Assembly (NCBI GenBank): GCA_031761405.1
Contig: JASEVX010000005.1
Span: 5,229,724-5,293,723 of the forward strand
Reading direction: 5' to 3'
DNA: 64,000 nucleotides
Source: Serripes groenlandicus
Taxonomy: Eukaryota; Mollusca; Bivalvia; Cardiida; Cardiidae
Part shown: piece after piece, positions 13,765-22,619 of the stretch
How the letters are laid out: every line of letters starts with the position of its first letter
Numbering within the stretch: the stretch's first letter is position 1
The notes under the pieces: model-generated
Database searches by the model: none
The model's input: only the letters and a program-made list of their open reading frames with translations
What the model was told of the DNA's origin: nothing
Translations under genes and position numbers: made by a program

Positions 13765-14066
13765 AAGTCGTCAGTCTGTAGCGACGCGGGCTGTCAATCC
13801 AGGGGTCGTGAGTTCAAATCTCAGTTCGGCCAACATTCTTTCCGACGTTCGACAAAAGTCACTGTGACAAGCGGCATTCGTCTTACACCAATGGGCTAAC
13901 AGTCTATGTGGAAAAGCAGCCAGTTGCTTGGAGAGTTTCTTCGTGTGGATTACTGTTGTGAGAAAGCTAGGAAACACATAAGTAGGGTTAGCATTTGGGT
14001 CAGGGTTATGCAGCCGTGATATGACTGGAAAATGGTTGAAACGGCGTTAAGCCCCAATCAATCGAG
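13765..14066 (+). mobile_element. tRNA-derived SINE
   Basis: The head carries a B-box-like GAGTTCAAATCTC at about 13811. The end, GTTGAAACGGCGTTAAGCCC followed by CAATCAATCG, closely resembles a SINE tail I associate with molluscs. It is related to the 8448-8705 copy by its tail. A short stretch at about 14150-14172 (CTCGACCACGGCGGATTCC) resembles the head of the SINE at 48060. Confidence 0.7.
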
Positions 14067-14190
14067 GAGACATTACGTGTATTCATCGTTCCTGTGGGAC
14101 TGAAATGTACACACCATCAAGATCAAACTAGAAACGCACCGTTTCATACCCCTCGACCACGGCGGATTCCTGTTCCACGGAGGGCATATG

Positions 14191-14422
14191 AACCCTTTCC
14201 CTCATTAATTCGACAATTCTGCAGCAGACGACTTTAAACATATTTTGTCAAAAAATAGAAAATCTCTATAATTGAATGGATAACCTATGACGAAAAGTGG
14301 AAAACATTGTGGCAAAAGGAGAAATTGCACGTTTTGTGCAATTTCTTCTTTTGTCACTATGTTTTCAAAAAGCCGTCTGCTGCAGATGCGTCAGAAAGCG
14401 TCTATATGAGGGAAAGGGTTAA
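14191..14422 (-). mobile_element. TTAA-type MITE, subfamily A
   Basis: A near full-length copy with CCCTTTCCCTCATTAATTCG at the left and GAGGGAAAGGGTTAA at the right. The central hairpin is AAATTGCACGTTTTGTGCAATTT. TTAA is intact only on the right. Confidence 0.9.
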
Positions 14423-15415
14423 CTCCAAAATACCAATGTCACAACGTTTATAATGTTATGGCAGAACGGCGTGACGGCTGGTAAGAAAAATAAATAAAAG
14501 TAACAACCTCCTTTTAAGTAAGACACGCAAATTAGATGAGATCGTGAATTATAGTTTCCCGTTATTACGTCATCATACGCATATTATGTGGGATAACCAC
14601 GGAGCCGTATCGTTCCATCCTTCTGTCGGAAAAGAAGCTATTGCTTATAGTTATCATTTGTTATTGTCTGCGGTAAAAGTATTCTTTATAACTAGGGAAG
14701 TAAATCATTGATCATCAAACATATTTCTGTTGGGTCTCACTTAGTAGGTCTGGCTGTCGTTATATCACGGCTTAATCTAGGAATCGCGAATGAATTATTT
14801 CATGGGCGAATATCTTATCTAACCCCATCGCTCTCTGATTAAAACAGACGGCATTTGACATCAATGTGAATGTAAACATAGCGAGAAAATCACCAATGTC
14901 CGACAATTGTCATGATTTTCAATTATAAGATTGTGTCTGAATCAGATGACTCTACAAATACCACATTACGCTAAGCGGAAGGTTTTGAGTTATATCGCTT
15001 TTGAAACGGCACACAAATCTAGGCTATAATTTTGTTCCAAGAGATAAATTATGTTAATTTGTGTTAACTTCGTTTGGAATTTTCCATTTTGTTTGTACAG
15101 AGACGACAGCGCAATCGTTTTCCTGCGACTTGAAGCGTAATCATTGATTTTTAATACAAACCTTGCATGTTTACGGAAAAGCCCTTCGGCATGTTAAAGG
15201 GTGAATCAATTGATAAAGAAGAATAAACAAGGATTAGACTGCACGAATAAGCTGTCTGATCTTAGTCCGCAATATATGTGTTAGGTTTATAATAAGCAAA
15301 TGGGAATTTTACCATTTTCCACCTGCAGACGCATTTTAGCGCATCTGCAGCAAGACAACTAGTGAACACTGTGTGGTTAATAATAACCATTTGACGCAGA
15401 GTTTTGTTGACATTT
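14423..15415. other. spacer without recognisable gene
   Basis: AT-rich non-coding sequence. A stray GCGCATCTGCAGCAAGACAAC near 15341 resembles a piece of a subfamily B MITE. Nothing else is recognised. Confidence 0.35.
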
Positions 15416-15628
15416 TTAACCCTTTAAGCGCCGAATTGTTTAAAGCAGACTCTTCCATGTTCAAACTCGGACGACTCTATTTTCATGTTAAAGGATTTTT
15501 GGAATATTTTTATAACTCACAGCCAAACAATGCAGATTTCAGGTGAGACAGCTCGTTACGAGCTGACTCGCCTGAATCTGCATTGTTTGCAAAAAGCTCA
15601 ATATTGCCTTTGGCGCTGAAAGAGTTAA
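15416..15628. mobile_element. TTAA-flanked inverted-repeat element, distinct family
   Basis: TTAA at both ends. Terminal arms read CCCTTTAAGCGCCGAA and, inverted, GGCGCTGAAAGAG. The interior holds a long stem: CAATGCAGATTTCAGG pairs with CCTGAATCTGCATTG around a GCTCGTTACGAGC core. The TTAA site and CCCTTT start match the MITE family next door, but the subterminal sequence is unrelated. Confidence 0.75.
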
Positions 15629-15722
15629 CAACATGTTTGCAAAGTCGTCTGGTTGAGATGTGTTATATGTGGGGGAGGGTTCTATAAAGTCTCGTTTATC
15701 GGGTCAACATATTTCTTATGTT

Positions 15723-15892
15723 CAACTCCCTCTCCCACATATTGAAAACATTGTGGCAAAAGGAGAAATTGCTAATTTGTCCACAATGTTTTCAACTTTT
15801 TTTTAAAAGTGTAACTCTCATGTATTGAGATTGTTCCGGTTTGTGATAATATCGTTTGCTGCAGATTTGTTATATGTTTGAAAGGGTTAACC
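15723..15892 (+). mobile_element. degraded TTAA-type MITE, subfamily B
   Basis: The left end reads CTCCCTCTCCCACAT and the right end TATGTTTGAAAGGGTTAA. The interior keeps AAAACATTGTGGCAAAAGG, but the central loop is shortened. Confidence 0.6.
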
Positions 15893-15944
15893 ATGCAGGC
15901 ACACATCGGCTATGAAGAAATAGTCTAATTTCAGAAAAATTTAT

Positions 15945-16163
15945 GTGGAAGTTTGGGACAGAGCTGAAATCAAGGTAATAAGCCTTGCAGGGGTGAACTT
16001 ATTCGTCTCGGGAAAGGTCAAGGTTGTCCTCTCACTAGTTCCCGATGTCGTCTGTATCAGGGAGAGTGGTACAATTCGTCTGGTTTTGTGTGTACTTCGC
16101 ATTGACAGTAGGGCGAAGGTAGAAGGGGAGTTATCCAGGTCGAACGAACTCAATATTGCATAA
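15945..16163. other. unassigned block open on both strands
   Basis: Less AT-rich than its surroundings and open for about 70 codons on both strands. It may be a fragment of a retroelement or a captured exon. I recognise no domain in either translation and there are no clean splice sites. Confidence 0.2.
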
Positions 16164-17044
16164 TCGTCTGCAGCATCGATTTTCGTCAGCTACTCTCGTG
16201 GTAGGTACATGTATATCGAGTAAAAATAGACTCATGTACATCTGGAATTTAGGAAATCACGTGATTTGTTGTCGAACACTTCGTTTTTTCTTCTTGAAAG
16301 ACGAAATAGAAAAGTATAAAATGTTACGTCTAAACTGTATCCGCTTTGCTTTTCGTTGCGCTCATACGACAGAGAAATACCTTAGTACATGGACGTTCTG
16401 CCTAATATAGACGACTATTCATGTCCTAGTCCCTGCAGCCATAGTGAGATATTGGTGAAAATTACTTAATATGAGCAATTTCTCTATTTTCCCAATATGT
16501 TTAAATTCTGAATCACAACTACAGACTAAACGTGCAAGGTTTGAAGTGTGCTTTTTAGAGAAAAACCAATAATTTACGAGACATATATCAAAACTTTGAT
16601 CCATGTGTGTTTCCCCAATTCCGAATGTACGATGTGAGTTTTGCCCAGTTATACAAATCAACAGGAGTGCGCGTCTATTCCAAAAACAAAATGGTGACAT
16701 TGCTTCTGTCGGTCTGATGATGTCGATCCAGACAGACGTACCATCATCTCGTCACTAAAGGAACATACGTCAGTTTCAAATTTCGTGATGGATTTATAAA
16801 TAATGCACGGGATGTCGCAGACAGGATGTCAGCATTCGTGGTCTTGAATTAAATTAATGACGGCATACAGATGGTATCTCTCCCAACTCGTTTCATTCAT
16901 TCAGATCGGCGGCTCTTGGATAACTTGTCTATGAATGCAAGATTGTCAAATAAGTGAATTATACACGAGATATATATAAAAGCAACCCTTTGTTGAGACC
17001 CAAGATAAAGGTATATACATGTGTACAATACAATATCTTTATTC
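16164..17044. other. spacer without recognisable gene
   Basis: AT-rich sequence with one very degraded MITE-like patch near 16465-16500 (ATATGAGCAATTTCTC). Confidence 0.35.
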
Positions 17045-19165
17045 AGCATTAGTAGTATAGGGGTCGGTTTAGGTGCAAACAAAGATGACGTAATCGGCGG
17101 CCATTGTGTTGACCTAGTTACTATTTATAGTATCTCATTTGCATATAAGGATGGACACGAGTGAGGACGCCATTTTGTAGTTATACAATGACTGCGCATG
17201 TCCATTTTAGTTCTATATTTAGAATGACATCATGGGTCTATATTTAGAAAGCTTTAACAATGGAGCAAGTGTTTCAGTAGCACCCTTCGGGCGAGACCAC
17301 CAACGATTTGTCTCTAGCCTTCTACCAATAGATTCTAGCGGGTATGTTGTTGGAACCCTCGAAAATAATGGCGGGGAAATTCGACCTAACCTTTGCTACA
17401 TTGTTTCGGGAAACCTGACACGAGACATCCATACGACACGATATATCCCTTTAATATGTCGTATAGTCGAGCCGAAGCACGCAGTCAAACATGTAGGGTA
17501 AAGCAATAAATTTAACGTCTTACCTCGAGAACGTCCACAGTTCAAATGGCAGAGATCCCGATCTATTTTTAGAATCGGTATTTCACCATATTTTTATAAA
17601 TAGATTATGTGTCATGTTCTATAAATAGATTATATGTCATTTACTATAAATAGATATTTCTAATAGTTCTATATTTAGAATGACATCATGGGTCTATATT
17701 TAGAATGACATCATGGGTCTATATTTAGAAAGTGTTGGAGCTGGCGGAGAAATTCGACCTACCCTTTGCTACATTATTTCGGGAAACTGAAACATCCATA
17801 CGACACGATATATCCCTTTAGTATAGTCGGCACATAGTCAAACATGTATGGCAATAAATGTAACGTCTTACCTCTAGAGCGTCCAGAGTTCAAATGACAG
17901 AGGTCCCGATCTATTTTTAGTTTCGATATTTCACAACCACTATCGAATATTTCATCAGACCAGGTGTACCAACAATAGAGCATTGAAATGACAAAGTTAA
18001 TCTCATTTAAAGGCGCCATACTGTCTGCGTCTGAACACCTGCAACGAACGTGTTAACACTTGTCTGAGAATAACACTTTACAGTGCGGTTTCAAAACCTG
18101 AATATTGACAGAGTTTCGAACTCATAACCCTCATCGTATTGCTCTCAGGTGTGTTAGCATTGACCCATTATCAGAGTCATCAGATTGTGTTCATTTGGTG
18201 ACGGAAGTACGGACAAAGACCTTTTGAAATGCTAAACACGATATATCCCTTTTGTATGTCATATAGTCGAGTCGAAGCACGCAGTCAAACATGTATGGTA
18301 AAGCAATAAATTTAACGTCTTACCTCTAGAACGTCCAGATCTCAAATGACCGATGCGCATGTCCCAATTTATTTTTAGATTCGATATTTCACCATCGCTA
18401 TCGGATATTTCATCAGAAACTCAACAGGTGTGAGAACAATATAGCATTGAAATGCCAAAGAAAACGTGGACAATGGATGAATAGACTGCTTTAAACCAAA
18501 CGGCGCCACAGTGTCTGAAGAACATCTGCACGTTAACACTTGCCTGAGAATAACCCTTTACACTGCTGTTCAAAAGTTTATCCTTCACGATGAAAGTTAT
18601 TATTATGTTTGAATTTGCACTTGAAAAGTGTCAGTGAAGTTATACACGACTTTACCAAATTGATCATATTTCAAATATAGCGGGAAAAGGAGCCCATTAA
18701 AAGTGTCAAATCAGTTTTTACTAATTCATTTCACTATTTACGCTTTAACTTTTTCTCTTTATGCTAACAAATGATAGAGGTCATCAAAAGCTTTCATTTA
18801 AACCCGGGGTTGTAGAGAAAATATTCAGCCGTTTTCGAGTTATGTAATATGAGAGATTTTTAAACCCCCAAAATGAACTTGCCCCGATCCTCAAGTTTGA
18901 TATACCATTGGAAAGATCTCGTTGCGCCCTTTTCATATATGAAAAAATTATGGTCCTACGAATATTAGTTCTCTAGTTATCGTCGTTTTAAATATGTGTT
19001 TGTTTCAAAGTGCGTCAAAAGGCTTCTTAATGCGTAAATGCCGATAACTCCTTTATTTCTTGTCCGAATGTAGTCGTGTTTGGACTCGTTGAAAAGGGTT
19101 TCGTAAACTCTATCGATTGAGGAGGTCAAACCGGAAGTTTGGTCTGTCTGTAAACCGGAAGTGTC
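17045..19165. repeat. left terminal inverted arm
   Basis: Inverted partner of parts of 22620-25925. The outer ~950 bp pair with 24950-25900. The next ~1.1 kb pair with about 22750-23850. It contains a short direct repeat, CTATATTTAGAATGACATCA, about four times (17211-17730). It also has several blocks with ACGTCTTACCTC. Open frames at 17232-17501 and 17774-18019 sit inside it. The second is nearly identical in the other arm (24980-25240), as expected for homogenised arms and not itself evidence of coding. Confidence 0.85.
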
Positions 19166-19582
19166 GTCATTATATTTTACAATGGTCATATCTTCCTTAG
19201 TTCTGAACCGATGTTTACAATTTGTATATCATTCGAAAGCTCTTATTGAGATATGAGTATATTCGAAGTTGAAAGATATCCGATCAATGTTTTCATGACA
19301 TTGTACTTTAAATAAGCAGCGCAAGGGGTAAATGAAAAACAAAGACATGAATACAATTTCTACAATTTTATTATATAATCAAGTATTGTAGTTCGCATAA
19401 TCAAAATAACTAACACTATTTATTGAGCACAGTATTCACAAATCACGATTCATTAAGGGATAAAAATGATTGTCAATTCGTCTCATATTCCATCCATGAC
19501 GTCTATGAATAACTGTCAACCGTTCCGTTATGTTGTAAACGTGGTTAATTTAGGGCTCCCCCGGCATTTTCTTTCCGATAAT
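19166..19582. other. left-arm segment without counterpart on the right
   Basis: AT-rich sequence between the left arm and the small gene. The right half of the element has no matching copy. I see no coding frame. Confidence 0.5.
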
Positions 19583-19843
19583 TTAGTCACGTAGTCCCGG
19601 TGGTCCGTGTATTCGATACCCCTTTTTCGCATTGTCAATCATGGTATGTTGTCTTTTACTGGATACCTCTGATTTGGCTAGTTCAACAGCTTGAGCCACG
19701 GGTGTCACAAAGTTAATGGTGGGTTCTTTCATCGTCCCACCCATCTGAATTTTTTCCACGACGTATTGTCCTTTATGATTAGGTTTCAACTTCCCTTCGG
19801 CCATCCGTTGAAAATGTCGTGTCCACATTTCTACTCTATCCAT
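19583..19843 (-). CDS. small protein of the Polinton-like element, unknown function
   Basis: An intact 86-residue frame starting with ATG. It lies downstream of the ATPase gene on the same strand and in a different phase. The protein is basic at both ends, starts MDRVEMW and ends in a Gly-Pro-Pro-Gly-Leu segment. I see no signal peptide, membrane segment or zinc-binding cysteines. The motif TATAAGGGGA lies about 65-75 bp upstream of its ATG. Mavericks usually carry several short uncharacterised frames, and this could be one. There is no right-arm copy, because that half lost the region. I do not recognise the family. Confidence 0.5.
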   Translation of the reverse strand: MDRVEMWTRHFQRMAEGKLKPNHKGQYVVEKIQMGGTMKEPTINFVTPVAQAVELAKSEVSSKRQHTMIDNAKKGYRIHGPPGLRD

Positions 19844-19908
19844 CGTTGACGTAAGTGAAGTACACAGCGAGTGATAGTTTTATCTTTGGCTATTAGCTGT
19901 AACTTTCC

Positions 19909-19918
19909 TCCCCTTATA
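19909..19918 (-). promoter_or_regulatory. TATAAGGGGA motif upstream of 86-residue frame
   Basis: On the minus strand this reads TATAAGGGGA. The same 10-mer precedes the ATPase gene (21675-21684). Here it overlaps the terminal TAA of the ATPase reading frame. It is a plausible TATA-type promoter element, inferred from recurrence and position only. Confidence 0.35.
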
Positions 19919-21635
19919 GCATGTCTTCACCATCACTGTCGTCGCTACCACCGTAGCTAACGTCGTCGTTCTCAGACTTCACTATACCTTCTATTAAATA
20001 ACTGTGTTTCTTAATGGCCGACTGTATGGCCTGTTCTAGTATCATTCCCTCGGACACGAGTTCGTGTACATCTTCCATGACACGTTGGTGAATGACTCCG
20101 TGTTCTAATTGGAATGTGTGGAGAAGCAGTTGGCTATACATACGTAAGACATGTGTTGTATCTTCCGCTACTATTTTTGAATCTGCCTTTTTCTTGGCCT
20201 CGTCATTGGACATTCCATCTCGCTCATACTTTTCCACTTTTTTTCGCCAAGATTTTTCATTATTGTTCGAAGCTTTACGGTACATGACTTCAAACACTTT
20301 GTGTTCTTCGCTGTCTTTATCTTTTACATCTTATTCGCTCTGGTCATAGGATATCCACCGTTTTAATGGAGGCGCTTCCGAGTGATCCTCCGTGGCAGAA
20401 CGCTTATTACACCATCGTTTGACATGATTTTGTAAAGAATGAACGTCACCAAACACGATACCACATTCGTCGCAAACGGGCATGTCTAGACTGTTATCAG
20501 ACTCGAGGCTGGAATCACTCTTTATGTACTCCACAGGGGTGTCCCTTATAGTTTTCTTAACTGAATATCCTCGCTGATCATACGCTGGAGTATCACTTAT
20601 ATACTTGTGTTCAGCTACTGATACATTCTGTTCAAAAATGTTTGGTCTAAGTCGCATGTATTCGGGTGTAGAGGCTTGAAGATCAATAACGAGATGTCCA
20701 TATGGCTTTTCTGTGGCGTTTCGATATACATTCATGAAACTGTGACTACTGGTAGGGTAGATCCGTCGTGCCAGTACAGAAATTTAATGTCTATCAACTG
20801 GGTTGTTAAACACAATTAAATATTTTGTATTAAGGCTGATATCTCGGCACGCTTTTCCTTGAGGAAAAACGTTCTGTGTCAGGAAAATGACCGTCAAGTT
20901 TCTATGATGAGATCCTTTAGTAAAAAGATTAGCCACTCTTTCATCCTTCTTCGCCTCTCCCATCAAATCATCTAATATGATGCAGTTCCGCACGTTTACG
21001 TCTAGATACATATCTTGTTCAAGACAGTCTGGAATACCCCTCACAAATTCAACGTTAGACAATTCTGTCTTGATTTCGTCGTATAATGGTTGATTTTGAC
21101 TATAACACCAGATGATCCTCTGAGGTGGTGGTTGGATTGTATCTTGGCACAATATCATCTTAGTCAATACCGATTTACCACTTCCACTCGGCCCAGACAA
21201 AACGAGTGTACACGGATGTTTAAACTTAAATACGGGCGCTCCGGGCGCTGCCAAATGCGCTCCCAAATGCGCTCCGGGCGCTCCCAAATGCGCTCCGGGA
21301 GCTCCCAAATGCGCTCCGGGAGCTCCTAAATGCGCTCCGGGCGCTCCCAAATGCGCTCCCAGATGCGCTCCGGGCGCTCCCAGATGCGCTCCGGGAGCTC
21401 CCAAATGCGCTCCGGGAGCTCCCAAATGCGCTCCGGGAGCTCCTAAATGCGCTCCGGGAGCTCTCAATTGCGCTCCGGGCGCTCCCTCATATAGTTGTAC
21501 TCCTGGTGATATATTCCAGTATCTTTGGTCTGTATGTGAAGATGGTTCTTCAAAGTGTTTGTTTCTCTCATGTCTCATTAGATTGTATCTACTACAGAAC
21601 GTCTGATCACACGTTGTACAGAAAATTGTACTCAT
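19914..21635 (-). pseudogene. FtsK/HerA-type packaging ATPase, left copy, two in-frame stops
   Basis: Three open segments (21635-20784, 20735-20331 and 20297-19914) lie in one phase on the minus strand and are separated only by stop codons. This reads as a single ~570-codon gene with two nonsense changes. The first TAA (20784-20786) stands where the right copy has CAA. The second is at 20331-20333. The first segment has a C2H2 zinc finger (C6, C9, H22, H27) and an array of seven-residue Gly-Ala-Pro-Gly-Ala-His-Leu repeats. These are followed by Walker A GPSGSGKS (148-155), Walker B CIILDDLM (218-225) and a TQN sensor-like motif (253-255). The second segment holds a C2HC finger (C88, C91, H104, C109 of that piece). 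The third is charged, with an acidic tail. In Mavericks and adintoviruses this ATPase family is thought to drive genome packaging. Stop readthrough is possible, but decay is simpler. Confidence 0.7.
21238..21488 (-). repeat. 21-bp coding minisatellite, left copy
   Basis: About a dozen units of a 21-bp repeat (GCTCCCAAATGCGCTCCGGG plus A on the plus strand) encode the seven-residue repeat between the zinc finger and the ATPase domain. Two units are shortened by 9 bp, which preserves the frame. GC content is far above the surroundings. Confidence 0.9.
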
Positions 21636-21693
21636 CCTTTCAAAGTCGTGTGTTGCAGTTTATTGTGGATATCTTCCCCTTATAAACTTACAT
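21489..21693. other. unique centre of the palindrome
   Basis: This ~205-bp stretch has no inverted partner. It contains the zinc-finger start of the left ATPase copy (ATG at 21635) and about 58 bp of upstream sequence. It separates the two minisatellite arrays. Confidence 0.7.
21675..21684 (-). promoter_or_regulatory. TATAAGGGGA motif upstream of left ATPase copy
   Basis: On the minus strand TATAAGGGGA ends about 40 bp before the ATG at 21635, preceded by TTTA. It is the same 10-mer as at 19909-19918. The right ATPase copy has no equivalent. Confidence 0.4.
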
Positions 21694-22026
21694 ACGCTCC
21701 CAAATGCGCTCCGGGAGCTCCCGGAGCGCATTTGGGAGCGCCCGGAGCGCATTTGGGAGCTCCCGGAGCGCATTTGGGAGCGCCCGGAGCGCATTTGGGA
21801 GCGCCCGGAGCGCATTTAGGAGCTCCCGGAGTGCATTTGGGAGCGCTCGGAGCGCATTTGGGAGCGCCCGGAGCGCATTTGGGAGCTCCCGGAGCGCATT
21901 TGGGAGCTCTCGGAGCGCATCTGGGAGCGCCCGGAGCGCATCTGGGAGCGCCCGGAGCGCATTTGGGAGCGCCCGGAGCGCATTTAGGAGCTCCCGGAGC
22001 GCATTTGGGAGCACCCGGAGCGCCCG
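21694..22026 (+). repeat. 21-bp coding minisatellite, right copy
   Basis: About 15 units, a few more than on the left. The first ~25 bp are in the opposite orientation to the rest, giving a perfect palindrome centred on GGGAGCTCCC near 21719. A few units carry Pro-to-Leu or Ala-to-Val changes. Confidence 0.9.
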
Positions 22027-22619
22027 TATTTAAGTTTAAACATCCGTGTACACTCGTTTTGTCTGGGCCGAGTGGAAGTGATAAATCGGTATTGACTAAG
22101 ATGATATTGTGCCAAGATACAATCCAACCACCACCTCAGAGGATCATCTGGTGTTATAGTCAAAATCAACCATTATACGACGAAATCAAGACAGAATTGT
22201 CTAACGTTGAATTTGTGAGGGGTCTTCCAGACTGTCTTGAACAAGATATGTATCTAGACGTAAACGTGCGGAACTGCATCATATTAGATGATTTGATGGG
22301 AGAGGCGAAGAAGGATGAAAGAGTGGCTAATCTTTTTACTAAAGGATCTCATCATAGAAACTTGACGGTCATTTTCTTGACACAGAACGTTTTTCCTCAA
22401 GGAAAAGCGTGCCGAGATATCAGCCTTAATACAAAATATTTAATTGTGTTTAACAACCCAGTTGATAGACATCAAATTTCTGTACTGGCATGACGGATCT
22501 ACCCTACCAGTCACAGTTTCATGAATGTATATCGAAACGCCACAGAAAAGCCATATGGACATCTCGTTATTGATCTTCAAGCCTCTACACCCGAATACAT
22601 GCGACTTCGAGCATTACAA

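Larger units (their letters stand above)
21648..22610 (+). pseudogene. FtsK/HerA-type packaging ATPase, right copy, truncated and mutated
   Basis: A 281-residue frame (21648-22493) nearly identical to the left copy through the repeat array and ATPase domain. Three defects are visible. The zinc-finger start is replaced by an unrelated short leader. The third Walker A glycine is aspartate (GPSGSDKS, residue 145), which should impair nucleotide binding. A TGA at 22491-22493 stands where the left copy has CGA. Past the stop, matching continues in frame to about 22610 and then ends abruptly, so the C2HC finger and acidic tail are missing. The last residues before the stop include NPVDRH and six more that the left copy lost. 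Confidence 0.7.

Noticed and set aside
17232..17501. 89-codon frame in the left arm
   Set aside because: The matching frame in the right arm is not maintained and no motif is recognisable.
17774..18019. 81-codon frame nearly identical in both arms (also 24980-25240)
   Set aside because: Identity follows from the inverted arms. The composition and lack of motifs do not support a gene, though a small accessory protein cannot be excluded.
21688..22033. Repeat-encoded frames opposite or out of phase with the ATPase
   Set aside because: Shadows of the 21-bp coding repeat. Only one phase continues into the ATPase domain.
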